NCBI RefSeq assembly: GCF_964340395.1
Contig: NC_135562.1
Location: forward strand, 15,385,796-15,441,295
Direction: 5' to 3'
Source of the DNA: Glandiceps talaboti
Lineage: Eukaryota > Hemichordata > Enteropneusta > Spengelidae
DNA length: 55,500 nucleotides
Part shown: one piece after another, positions 46,680 through 55,500 of the stretch
Position numbering within the stretch: position 1 is the first letter of the stretch
Layout of the letters: each line of letters opens with the position of its first letter
The notes under the pieces: generated by a model
The model's database searches: none
Seen by the model: the letters and a program-made list of their open reading frames with translations, nothing else
What the model was told of the DNA's origin: nothing
Program-made: the position numbers and the translations under genes

Positions 46680-48848
46680 AAGGTGCAAAAAAACATTTTG
46701 TTGCCTTTTTGCTGACCCTCTGCAGGTACATGTACTCCACCTCTGTATTTGAATGATTACACAGTTTACATGTAAAAGTTGCACATTACCCAAAAGTGTA
46801 TAAATGTTCCATTTACTACATATATCACGTGTAGTGTGACAGGATTGGAGCCCTTGATGTCCAGCCAAGCTTAAATGATCAGTGGTGTCCCCATAGACAC
46901 AAGTACCATACTAAGTGAATTCACTTCTGAATTTACATCTATATGGTCTTCCATCATGGTCATAGCCACTGTGAGCATTTATCATTGTCAGTCAAATTGG
47001 CAGGTTTAGGATTTTATCGTTTTCAAGGGACAGAATTCACTACTGATGTTTTGGAAACTGGGTAATAAAGGAGAAAATCATGAATATTCAGTGTGCATCT
47101 AATAAATATGCATGTATGCCAAGTCACATGAGACAACGGTGGACCAGTGAATAGGTGTGAAATAGCGAGATTGAGGACAGAATGTTGTGCTAAATATTGT
47201 ATCGTTCTAGTTGTTGAGTATGATCAGTAGAGTGTAAGCCAAGGGCTAGTCCCTACTCTAAGGTCAAGGTCAAGATTACGACAAAATCAATTAGGTCTAG
47301 GGTACTATTTTTAGTCATCTTTTTAAAATAACCACATTCTAGAAGATTTGCAATCGCTGAGAACAAACACAGTTACAAATATTTATTCAATCAAAATGGC
47401 CATGTGATACATCGTTGATTGCTAAACAACTGTAGCGTGACAATTAATGGAATTGAGAATTCTAGGGAATGATAATTTCATATCAATCTAACAAACCAGG
47501 GCATATTTGTGCACTGACGCAGCAAAAAAAATAATATTGCAATATGTGTCCAGACGTTGTCAGAAAGAGGCCTGTCTGTGGTTTACAATGATACATAATA
47601 TTTTGTTACATATATATGTGTTATGTGTTCATGCAGAACTCAGTGTTCATTTAACCTTCAATTTTAAAGGCTAACACAGTATTTCCAGGATATAATTATT
47701 TTCTAGAAACCAAGTGCTTATTAGGGTTGAACTTAATATCTTGTGTTTTACTGAAAGGTCAGTGAGAACAAAGGATAGAACCCATCTCTCCAAACACACA
47801 CTTACAGCAGTAGTAATTGGGCAAAATAGGTAGATTCCATAATTTATCTCTCTCCATTTATATATCAATCTCCCTTTGACAATAATTCATTGGGAAGTAA
47901 ATGACATAAACATACACATCACTTTACTGTAGAATGAAAAAATATGACCTGTTTTTATACAGGCAAGGTAACGTTATTATGAAAGGGGTACAGGCCGAGT
48001 TTTAATGTTTTGGGTGTTATTTTTTGCTGTTTATTAAAAAAGGTACTCACAGTATTCTACTTTCTGTTGTGAAGCGTATTTGGGCATTGCTTCTGCAAAT
48101 GAATCAGTTTTATTGGGTTAAATGATATTAATGTTTGTTTTGAAGTTCATGGGCAGATCTAGAAGGATTAGCTATCCAGAAATAAAATTATGTATCAGAA
48201 ATTAGAGGATTATATATTTAGTACTGATGGGAAGATTAGCTATCCAGAAATAAGATTATGTATCAGAAAATACCATAAGCCATCAGATATGATAGGATTA
48301 TATGTTCAGTGGGATTATCGTAATCACAGATAAAAGTCCTGCTTAGATTTTCCTAACTATTGTTTACTAACTCAGAAAAGTGTGTTGTTAAAAGAGACTG
48401 TGGGATGGGTTAGCTTAGAAGGGAATGTTGTTTTATATCCGGGGTGTATAAACAGTAGTGTAATGTTGATTAGTGTAGGGTTAGAACATTGCCAGAGTCT
48501 GATATCTGTTTTGGGTATAGCGCCCTCTATGGTGGAAGAGGTCATTTCATTATCCCATCAGGCCCCTCTATCATTTCTACTATTTCTGCATGGTGGCTTA
48601 TTGAAATCATTGCCAATTTTGTCAGATTTCCAGTTCCCCTCTCAAATAAGGGCAAAAGTTATGGAAATGTGTGTAAGATTTGCTAGGACACCTCCCTTCC
48701 CCCCTCCTTCCCTTTGTTCACTTTAAAATTTCCCAACGCATAACAGAAATACCGAATGTACCTTTATACACAAGTATAGATTATAAGTATTTAAGTGCTT
48801 CCATCCATACTTTAGTAACTGTGGTAGTGAGCTATGAAAGGTTGTATA
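46680..48848. other. No gene seen; short direct repeat
   Basis: Segments 48166-48210 and 48231-48275 are direct copies (GATTAGCTATCCAGAAATAA then ATTATGTATCAGAAA). The 114-codon plus frame at 48382-48726 overlaps another open frame and has no recognised content. Confidence 0.45.
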
Positions 48849-49020
48849 CCTTTGACCTCCAGCCAATTTGACGCACCAGTGACGTATAGTAATTTCTTGT
48901 AACCAACCAAAATTTGATGTTCCCCTATCTCTTACTGTGTGGTGACGTACAAAAAGACCTAATTTTTTATCAGTTTGACCTTGAACAAGAAAAACTTGTC
49001 TTCATTAGTACGCATACAGG
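48849..49020. mobile_element. hAT-type MITE, family B, copy 6 (degraded, inverted)
   Basis: GCCAATTTGACGCACCAGTG, TGATGTTCCCCTATCTCTTA and CTGTGTGGTGACGTAC follow the family order. Both termini are eroded. Confidence 0.75.
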
Positions 49021-51074
49021 TTTAGGGTAAAGTATATTAGAATTCTCAACGTTTTTCACAAGGCTGTCCTTTCTAGATTATGGCAAATAGCAGAGGAAAT
49101 TTTACCAGATATATTAATGAATGGGGTAAAAAAAATGCTGGTCAAATATGATGATATTTCTATTTTGCTACAGAGTTCCTTGTTTTGAAAGGTAAAACAT
49201 GAATATTTTTGAGTTTTAAAACCTTAGGAGAACTGAATCTCTGACCCCTAAAAAGCTATCACCTTACCAAGATTGAAATGTTGGGAAGTGATGTTTGTAT
49301 GACATTTACATATTTATAACTTACAATTACTAACTTACGTGTACACATAGTGAATGTTAAACCTGATTTCCCCACTATCAGAACTCAGGGGTTCTAAAAC
49401 TTTAGAATCTTAGATCAGAAAACACCTATCACCCTACCTATACTGAGAACGACTCTTGAACGTTGACAAGTGACAGATCTATTTGCACAGAATCTAGGTA
49501 TGCTGAAATTAATTGCATCAAAGCCATGATAATATTAAGATATGAAATAGAGATAGCGTTCAATATCATAACAAAAATGATAATAGCAATGTTAATATAA
49601 AATGGAATATGATTGATGGCTTATGATATGTAATGTTAGTAATAACACTCAGTAAATATTATATAATGACTTATTTCCTTTCAACTATTTATAGTTTGTC
49701 TTCAAAATTGGATTTGATAGAGCTCTGGACATATAAGTTATGTCAAAAAATTGGAAAAAATTATCTTCTAATTGTATAATTTAATGAAATTTATTGATCT
49801 TTTAAAAGGTCAACAAGTTCTTTTAGTGTACATTTAAACCTTATTTGCCAACATTTCAACCTCCTCCCCTCACTCCCCCCACCCACATGGGAGGTCTTCG
49901 TCAAGGTCTAAAAGTAATAATGAATGAAACTGAAGGCGTGGAATAAACCAAGCTATCGACATTACAACACAGGTGAAAAAAACAACAACAACATAGTGAT
50001 AGAAAAAAAAAGAAGACAAAAACCAAAGCAAGTTTTTGTAAAATTTTGAAAATTATTTTTACTGACCTTGTGGAATGTGACAAAAGGTCGTTAAAATTTG
50101 TGGAAAACTTCTGTTTATCCAATTCAGTTAGGCAGTTTTCATTTGTGTTTTTCAAAAATTATACATGAAAACGGAAAATATGTTTTTTATTTTTTTGATG
50201 CTAGATTTTAATGTCTAGTTGTAGACATTATATACCACAATTCTCACTGTGTATACAGCCTGCAATATGAACTATTTCCCTGAATTCATTCCTTGTTTTG
50301 CATATGTCAAATATGCCCTAAATATTATGTTTACCATTAAAACCTGAGAATTGCAACAACACTGACAGGTTAATCCTTTATTTTTCCATGTGGAAAGTAT
50401 TTTATGTCATTATTTTCCTCTTCTCTTTTAAACAGGAAACTGGAATATTAACAAAACGTCTATTTAATATTTTGTGATATCTAGTGATGATTGATGGTAA
50501 AAATATCATCACATCACTGTTTTGATGAAGTTGTAAGGATTACATGTTCTTTCGTCTCTGTGTAAAATGTCAAAGTTGTTTACATGAGTGATGACGCACA
50601 AGGTATGACACAGTTCAATGGACATGTATGTATCATGTAAGCTGAAGTTTGGGGTTATTCAAGGTCAGTTCACGTTATGGGGTGTTTAAGCAATACTGAG
50701 TGTATTCTTGCAGTCTCAAAGACTGCTGTCAGCAACGAGATTATCACATTTCTGAGTTGTTTTGATGTCTTGAAAATGCCAATGTACTCCCACAGACCTT
50801 GAAATAAGTGGATCTTACATTTATCCAATCTCTTGATAAATACTGCCTCAAAACATTCTCCTGCATTTATTAGTGATAATCTGTTCTTTTGGGGGTTTAT
50901 TGAAGGTGTGAAAATACAAGATACATTTCTGCTGGGAGTCTGAAACTGCGATTAAGTCGATCGTCATGATTATTTTCCATCATCAAAACAAAAATATTTG
51001 AAAGTGAAATTGTAAAATTAATTGTGATACCTGGCTAGTTGTCGTGTTGCTATAAAGTGGATGGATGTCTTAAG
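49021..51074. other. No gene seen
   Basis: AT-rich sequence without recognised repeats or exon-like frames. Confidence 0.5.
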
Positions 51075-51359
51075 CAGTGTGACCTCTAAGGATGCTAGCC
51101 AAATTTTGTTGTGAGTCAAATATGAGAAAAAAAGGATTTCTTGTGAGTCGCCACATAGTAAGAGATAGGGGAATAATAAATTTTGCAAATTTTAAAAACC
51201 ACAGCCTCTTTTATGGCACCATCCAAGATGCAGTGTTTCATTGCTTCATGCGTTGCTCCAGCTGAAATATGTGCTGTGCTTGCGAGATTGCAAATTGTCG
51301 TGAGTCTCTAGAAATTGTGTGCGTCAATGGCACATCAAATTAGTTTAGAGGACACCCTG
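51075..51359. mobile_element. hAT-type MITE, family B, copy 7, with internal insertion
   Basis: Left end CAGTGTGACCTCTAAGGATG, right end TTTAGAGGACACCCTG. It has TTTCTTGTGAGTCGCCACAT and CTCTAGAAATTGTGTGCGTC of the family. About 110 bp of extra sequence (51180-51295) splits the middle. Confidence 0.85.
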
Positions 51360-51513
51360 GAAGTGCTTTTTTTTTTGCAATCTGATTAGTCTTATTAAAA
51401 TCTGTTTGTGACTTGTTTAAAATCTAATTGGAAAAGAAAGAAGATGTCAATCATATTTACTTGGTGTTTGTGTTGTTTCTATCACAACTTAGAAGGCCTA
51501 TTTAGAAAAAGGA

Positions 51514-51810
51514 TTAAAATGGCCATATGAATGAGGATTGGGTACTTATTTTGGATTTTTTAAATTTAAAAACCAATTTTGTCATGGCTTCGTACTTGAA
51601 AAATCAGTGTGAAACAACAACGAACAAGTCTATGTTTGTAACTCAATACTTTACAAAATGCCAAAAAACATGTAAAAAGTTTGACATTGTACAACGATTT
51701 TTACACTTTTTAAAACTTGTACAATTTATTGAGTTACAAACAAGGACTTGTTCGTTGTTGTTTCACACTGATTTTTCAAGTAGGAAGCCATAATAAAATT
51801 GGTTTATTGA
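51514..51810. mobile_element. Long-hairpin MITE, family M1, copy 3 (right end lost)
   Basis: The left arm TTAAAATGGCCATATGAATG is intact. Inner arms AACAACGAACAAGTCTATGT and AAGGACTTGTTCGTTGTTGT pair across a loop near 51690-51710. The outer right end with CCATATGG is missing; the element ends about at ATAAAATTGGTTTATTG. Confidence 0.85.
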
Positions 51811-52815
51811 TTTGGTGCATTGATTTTTCAAGATTCCAGGCCAGTGAAAATATAACTGTACTTCTTGTATTCAGCTGAGAATGTTACTCTATGAAAGATT
51901 GCATTCAAAAATTTATGGTTCTTAAGATTTGACATCAAAACTAAATCATGGCAGTTTATATGTTGTGCAAAGGAATCATGACCTCTGAATATATTGATTA
52001 TCTGAAAATAGACATCTTCCTCTTTACTTTCACATCAAGTATGTGTTAATAGACATATTTATTTCTGTAAGTGTTAGTAATCATTTAAAGCAGATGCTAT
52101 ACAGCTGTCATCTCAGTCAGAGACTCTATTGTTTATAAGAGATGATATCCATTTGAATGAAAGCTATATGATTCTTTCATGTGTTGTGGAGGCAGGGAGT
52201 CTCTCTCTGTTTACATTTCGTGAGTTATGGTCAGGCAGGCAGGAGTTACCTAAACTTTAGGGACATACATGTAGTTATAGGATTTCCAATCGAAGTATGG
52301 ATGACAAACTACTGCAATATATTGATACCTTACCAAAGTAGGTGGTATGTGTCTTTGTACAGAATTTAGTAGCGTCAGATGTGTCGCAATTGTGTACGTC
52401 ATTACTGGTAACTTCAATCATAACAAATTTCAAATTTGGTTCCCTTTACATACAGTTACCAAGGTTTGTTGTCTACTAATAATACATAACGACATCAGAG
52501 TCTGGCTGGGCTATTACATGTAATTAGGAGTTGAATGGGAATAGAGGTGGGATGTATAATGTATGGATGGACAGTACTGCATTGAAACTGTTAAACATGT
52601 GATAATGATAAACATGCAACCTTGACATTAATTTTAAATCATTTTTACATTCACTTGTTGTTCTGGTAAAGTCAAAAAGGATATCACAAAATAGACTCAC
52701 TGATAGATAATCATTTAATGATTGTGAATATGGTAAATATCACATTTTAATAGAGGTTGAACACCTTTCTTATTGACAACTAATGGTCAGAGTCATATAA
52801 TAGATTTACTTAGAT
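51811..52815. other. No gene seen
   Basis: AT-rich, no recognised features. Confidence 0.5.
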
Positions 52816-53095
52816 GTTATTCCCCAATGGTTTTTTTCGTTCAGCCAAGGAAAATATGAGTGACCTAAGGGGCCTTAGATCATGAGTATTTTCCGGTATT
52901 ATACCAGCACCAGTAATAATATCAAAGAAAAATCGGGGGAAGGTAATGGCAATTTTGAATGTTTTGAGTCATATTTCAAACACTGCAAAACCAGTGACGT
53001 AGACACGCGTTGTCTTGACATAGATGTGTGTTGTCATGACGTAGAATGACGAGTTATATTCCATATTTTTTGTTTACCCTGGCTCATGCATGGTA
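52816..53095. mobile_element. Foldback family C, left palindrome arm plus module (ii)
   Basis: AGATGTTATTCCCCAATGGT, AAATATGAGTGACCTAAGGG, then ATGGCAATTTTGAATGTTTT, ACCAGTGACGTAGACACGCG and TGTCATGACGTAGAATGACG, ending GGCTCATGCATGGTATAATG. It supports the idea that both modules belong to one element. Confidence 0.8.
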
Positions 53096-53255
53096 TAATG
53101 ATACCTATTTGCCTATCATTGGAAAATTCACAGTGACACTGACAGTAGTTATTGTACTTATTAAACCCTGTTGGAAAAAAATATTTTAAAATTTGGAAGC
53201 CTTAGTTATATTTTTCAGTACTCATAACAATAATTTCTCTCCAATTTGACCATGT

Positions 53256-53905
53256 TTTATCATTGCTGCAGTGTCGTCATTTCTGTGCTGTTTCATTTCG
53301 GCAATGTTACATTTCAGCAATGTTATCATTGGTGCTATTGTTTCTGCTGCTGTCTCATTTCTGTGTTATTGTTTCTCCATGTGTTATTGTTTCGGCAGTG
53401 TTTTCATTTCAGTAGTGTTAGCATTTCTGCAGTGCTATTGTTATTGCTTCGCCATGTGTTATTGTTTCGGCAGTGTTATCGTTTCAACAGTTAAAATTTC
53501 TGCAGTGCTATCATTTCTGCTGCAGTGGTGTCGTCATTTCTGCTGCAATGATGCCATTGTTCCTGCTGCAGTGCTATCATTTATGCTGCAGTGGTGTCGT
53601 CATTTCTGCTGCAATGATGCCATTGTTCCTGCTGCAATGATGCCATTGTTCCTGCTGCAGTGTCATCATTTCCGTTGTTTTGGCAGTGTTATAATTTCAA
53701 CAGTGTTAACATTTCTGCAGTGCTATCGTTTCTGCTGCTGTGGTGCCGTCGTTTCTGCTGCAATGATGCCATTAGTCCTGCTGCAGTACCATCATTTCTG
53801 CTGCCGTGTCATCGTTTCTGCTGCGTTGTTTTGGCAGTTATTGTTTCAGCAGTGTTTGCATTTCTGCAGTGCCATTCTGCTGCAGTGGTGCCATCATTCC
53901 TGCTG
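53256..53905. repeat. Degenerate short-unit minisatellite (TTTCTGCTGCAGTG type)
   Basis: Words TTTCTGCTGCAGTG, TTTC.GCAGTGTTATC and CATTGTTCCTGCTGCA repeat at 16-30 bp spacing, with one 66-bp exact-looking duplication (about 53512-53640). The 223-codon Cys/Ser/Phe frame is a by-product of near-triplet periodicity and has no start context or family. Confidence 0.9.
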
Positions 53906-54849
53906 CAGTTCTACCAGCTGTACAGTTTTACTACTGTTATAGTTTTATTACCATTACTACACAGGCCAGATAGATATTTATGATGATGAAATGAACAAAA
54001 AAAATTCCTCTGGTTCAAGGATAGGTTGGCATACCATTGTAAAATTTTTAGATTACAGCGTGCCGCTCCCTGCTTGCATTTTAGTGATTTGAGTAAGTAA
54101 GAGAATGCTGATATTATTTTCGATGTATGCTAAAAATATTGACTGCAGTCCGCACTCTTAATGAATCAATTTAAGTTCTCTATTGACGCATCAATTTCGT
54201 GTTAGGAGTCCTCTACAGAATATTGTTTTTGTAAATTTTTCATTACACGCAAAATCAATGCACATTTCATTATATATGTATCAGTATATATATGACAATA
54301 AAACACATATCACATATCACAATGCCGAAACAGATCATGACCCGTATATTTGACATTGAGCGTAAGAATAATGATATCACCAACTCGCATAATTTGGTAT
54401 CTACATACCAAGAACTTTACAACAAATAGTTGACAGTTATATGCTAGGATAGCGCAGGTATGATGACAAAGTCTGACAAAGTGTATCAAAAGTAGTCCTC
54501 TGATATCCATTTAAAAGTATGAGTGCAATGAACTAAAGAAGTTTTTAAAATATTGCTTACCAAAAAAGATGAAACTTTGAAAGCCAACTTGTCCAGAAAA
54601 GGTTTCTGATCTCTTGTTATCAGTCTCTCCCCTTTCCTTTAGTGACCTAATTCTATGAATTTGAATAGTGCTCATTTGCATATGACCTGTGACCTACTGA
54701 GGCAATCAGTGTGACTGATTATGCAGGTGAAGTAAAACAAACGTGAAGTAGGCACACACATAGAAGACAGACAGACGTACTTGTCCATAGGCGTTCATAT
54801 ACTTCAAATGTCTAGTTGTTGACAACCCGCGACGTTCTTACCGAGAAAA
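53906..54849. other. No gene seen; possible upstream region of 54850
   Basis: AT-rich, becoming less so after about 54690. No clear TATA box. Short CpG-containing words (CCCGCGACGTTCTTACCG, 54827-54844) lie just before the candidate start. Confidence 0.4.
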
Positions 54850-54904
54850 ATGGGGCTTAGAATCAGACGCAGGAGTACAAGCAAAAACAAAAACAAAAAC
54901 AAAG
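54850..54904 (+). CDS. Candidate first coding exon of a plus-strand gene
   Basis: ATG in the context CCGAGAAAAATGGGG reads MGLRIRRRSTSKNKNKNK plus one base to the donor AAAG|GTAAAG (54901-54910), phase 1. The N-terminus is strongly basic. Gly2 could allow N-myristoylation but the rest of the consensus is not met. An AAAAAC repeat encodes the KN run. The family is unknown. It ends in the same phase as exon 26047-26158, so it may be an alternative first exon of the same gene. Confidence 0.35.
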
Positions 54905-55500
54905 GTAAAGTGGTCGTCTTTTAGATTCAGGACAGAATTTTGAATGAATTGCTTGTGAAATGACTGGTAGAATGGTGGCTAGTTTTGAATGAAACTTCTA
55001 AGTTTTCTATAGAAAGTATGTGTCTGACATACCTTTACGCATCAGTTGTAGACATACTATGTTCTGGCTGTGTTTCGTGAACTTTCTTCGAAAAAAACTG
55101 ATCACTTTTTTTAAGTTGTACACATTTCCTGTACTTGTTGTAACACATGATTCAAGGGATATCATTGAGTTCCTGACAGTAGAAATTTGAATGACAACAC
55201 CCTATATGTGCCGTTAGACTTTTCAATGTGGATATTAACTTGGAATACTCCATCTGTCAAACTGAAGTTTTGATGGAATTGTTAGCTTGTCCTTGTTGTA
55301 GCTGGTCTGGATATAACTCTCCTAATTTGAAGTAATCAAAGTCAAATCCAACGGTTATTTTCAACTGGTTTTAATCTTTCAATAGGCACATGTTATGTAA
55401 CAGATACAAAACTGTACAGTATTAAATAGTCACATACCGTCTATATCCTGCATTGCCCCAAGGCATTCTGTTGTGTGAAGACAGTTCTACCAACCAAGGC
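54905..55500. other. Probable intron; no exon seen
   Basis: AT-rich sequence to the right edge; no acceptor-flanked open frame is recognised. Confidence 0.45.

Noticed and set aside
48382-48726. 114-codon plus-strand frame
   Set aside because: A second frame is open across the same stretch, content is unremarkable, and no acceptor/donor pair is convincing.
53271-53983. 223-codon Cys/Ser/Phe-rich frame as a cysteine-rich protein
   Set aside because: Short-unit degenerate repeat; several overlapping frames are equally open, with no family match or splice context.

Overview
This is a window of AT-rich animal nuclear DNA, not prokaryotic or viral. Coding sequence is split into short exons with GT..AG borders. 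Most of the rest is introns and intergenic DNA packed with microsatellites, minisatellites, degenerate tandem repeats and short non-autonomous DNA transposons. Frequent CATGTACATGTA-type words, dense MITE-like elements and a CR1/L2-like LINE tail suggest a marine invertebrate bilaterian. I cannot name the phylum from sequence alone.

The one gene I recognise with confidence is a microtubule plus-end tracking protein of the EB1 (MAPRE) family on the minus strand at the left edge. Its first coding exon (2155-2285, ATG at 2275) and the next (931-1076) join in phase 1 and give 89 residues of the N-terminal calponin-homology domain. The rest of the gene runs off the left edge. The intron between them holds a 14-copy, 48-bp minisatellite whose unit is a diverged copy of the exon's own splice-acceptor junction.

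Other gene evidence is weaker. On the minus strand a promoter-like block and possible first coding exon lie at 18319-18350, with exon-like open segments at 6754-6899 and 2992-3222. A divergent promoter-like block (about 25443-26046) separates a minus-strand exon end from a plus-strand first coding exon (26047-26158). A second plus-strand first-exon candidate lies at 54850-54904. Both plus-strand candidates end in splice phase 1, so they could be alternative starts of one gene whose body lies beyond the right edge. I do not recognise the products.

Mobile elements. (1) A nested pair at 7679-10537: a hAT-like element with 5-bp target duplications holds a TA-flanked element with 25-bp perfect terminal inverted repeats. 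(2) Related elements at 34098-34417 and 34780-35053. (3) A hAT MITE family with CAGTGTGCCC termini and 8-bp duplications, seven copies. (4) A long-hairpin MITE with CCATATGG arms, three copies. (5) A Mutator-like element with about 130-bp arms and a 9-bp duplication at 5277-5764. (6) A foldback family built on GTGACCTAAGGGGCC, about eight copies. (7) A LINE 3' end at 40712-41026.

Tandem arrays include a 77-bp repeat with a 624-bp higher-order duplication (35220-36518), a 52-bp repeat rich in POU octamers (33720-34010), a 70-bp repeat (42911-43426) and several degenerate arrays with periods of 105-250 bp. No tRNA, rRNA, CRISPR or complete intron-less protein gene was found.
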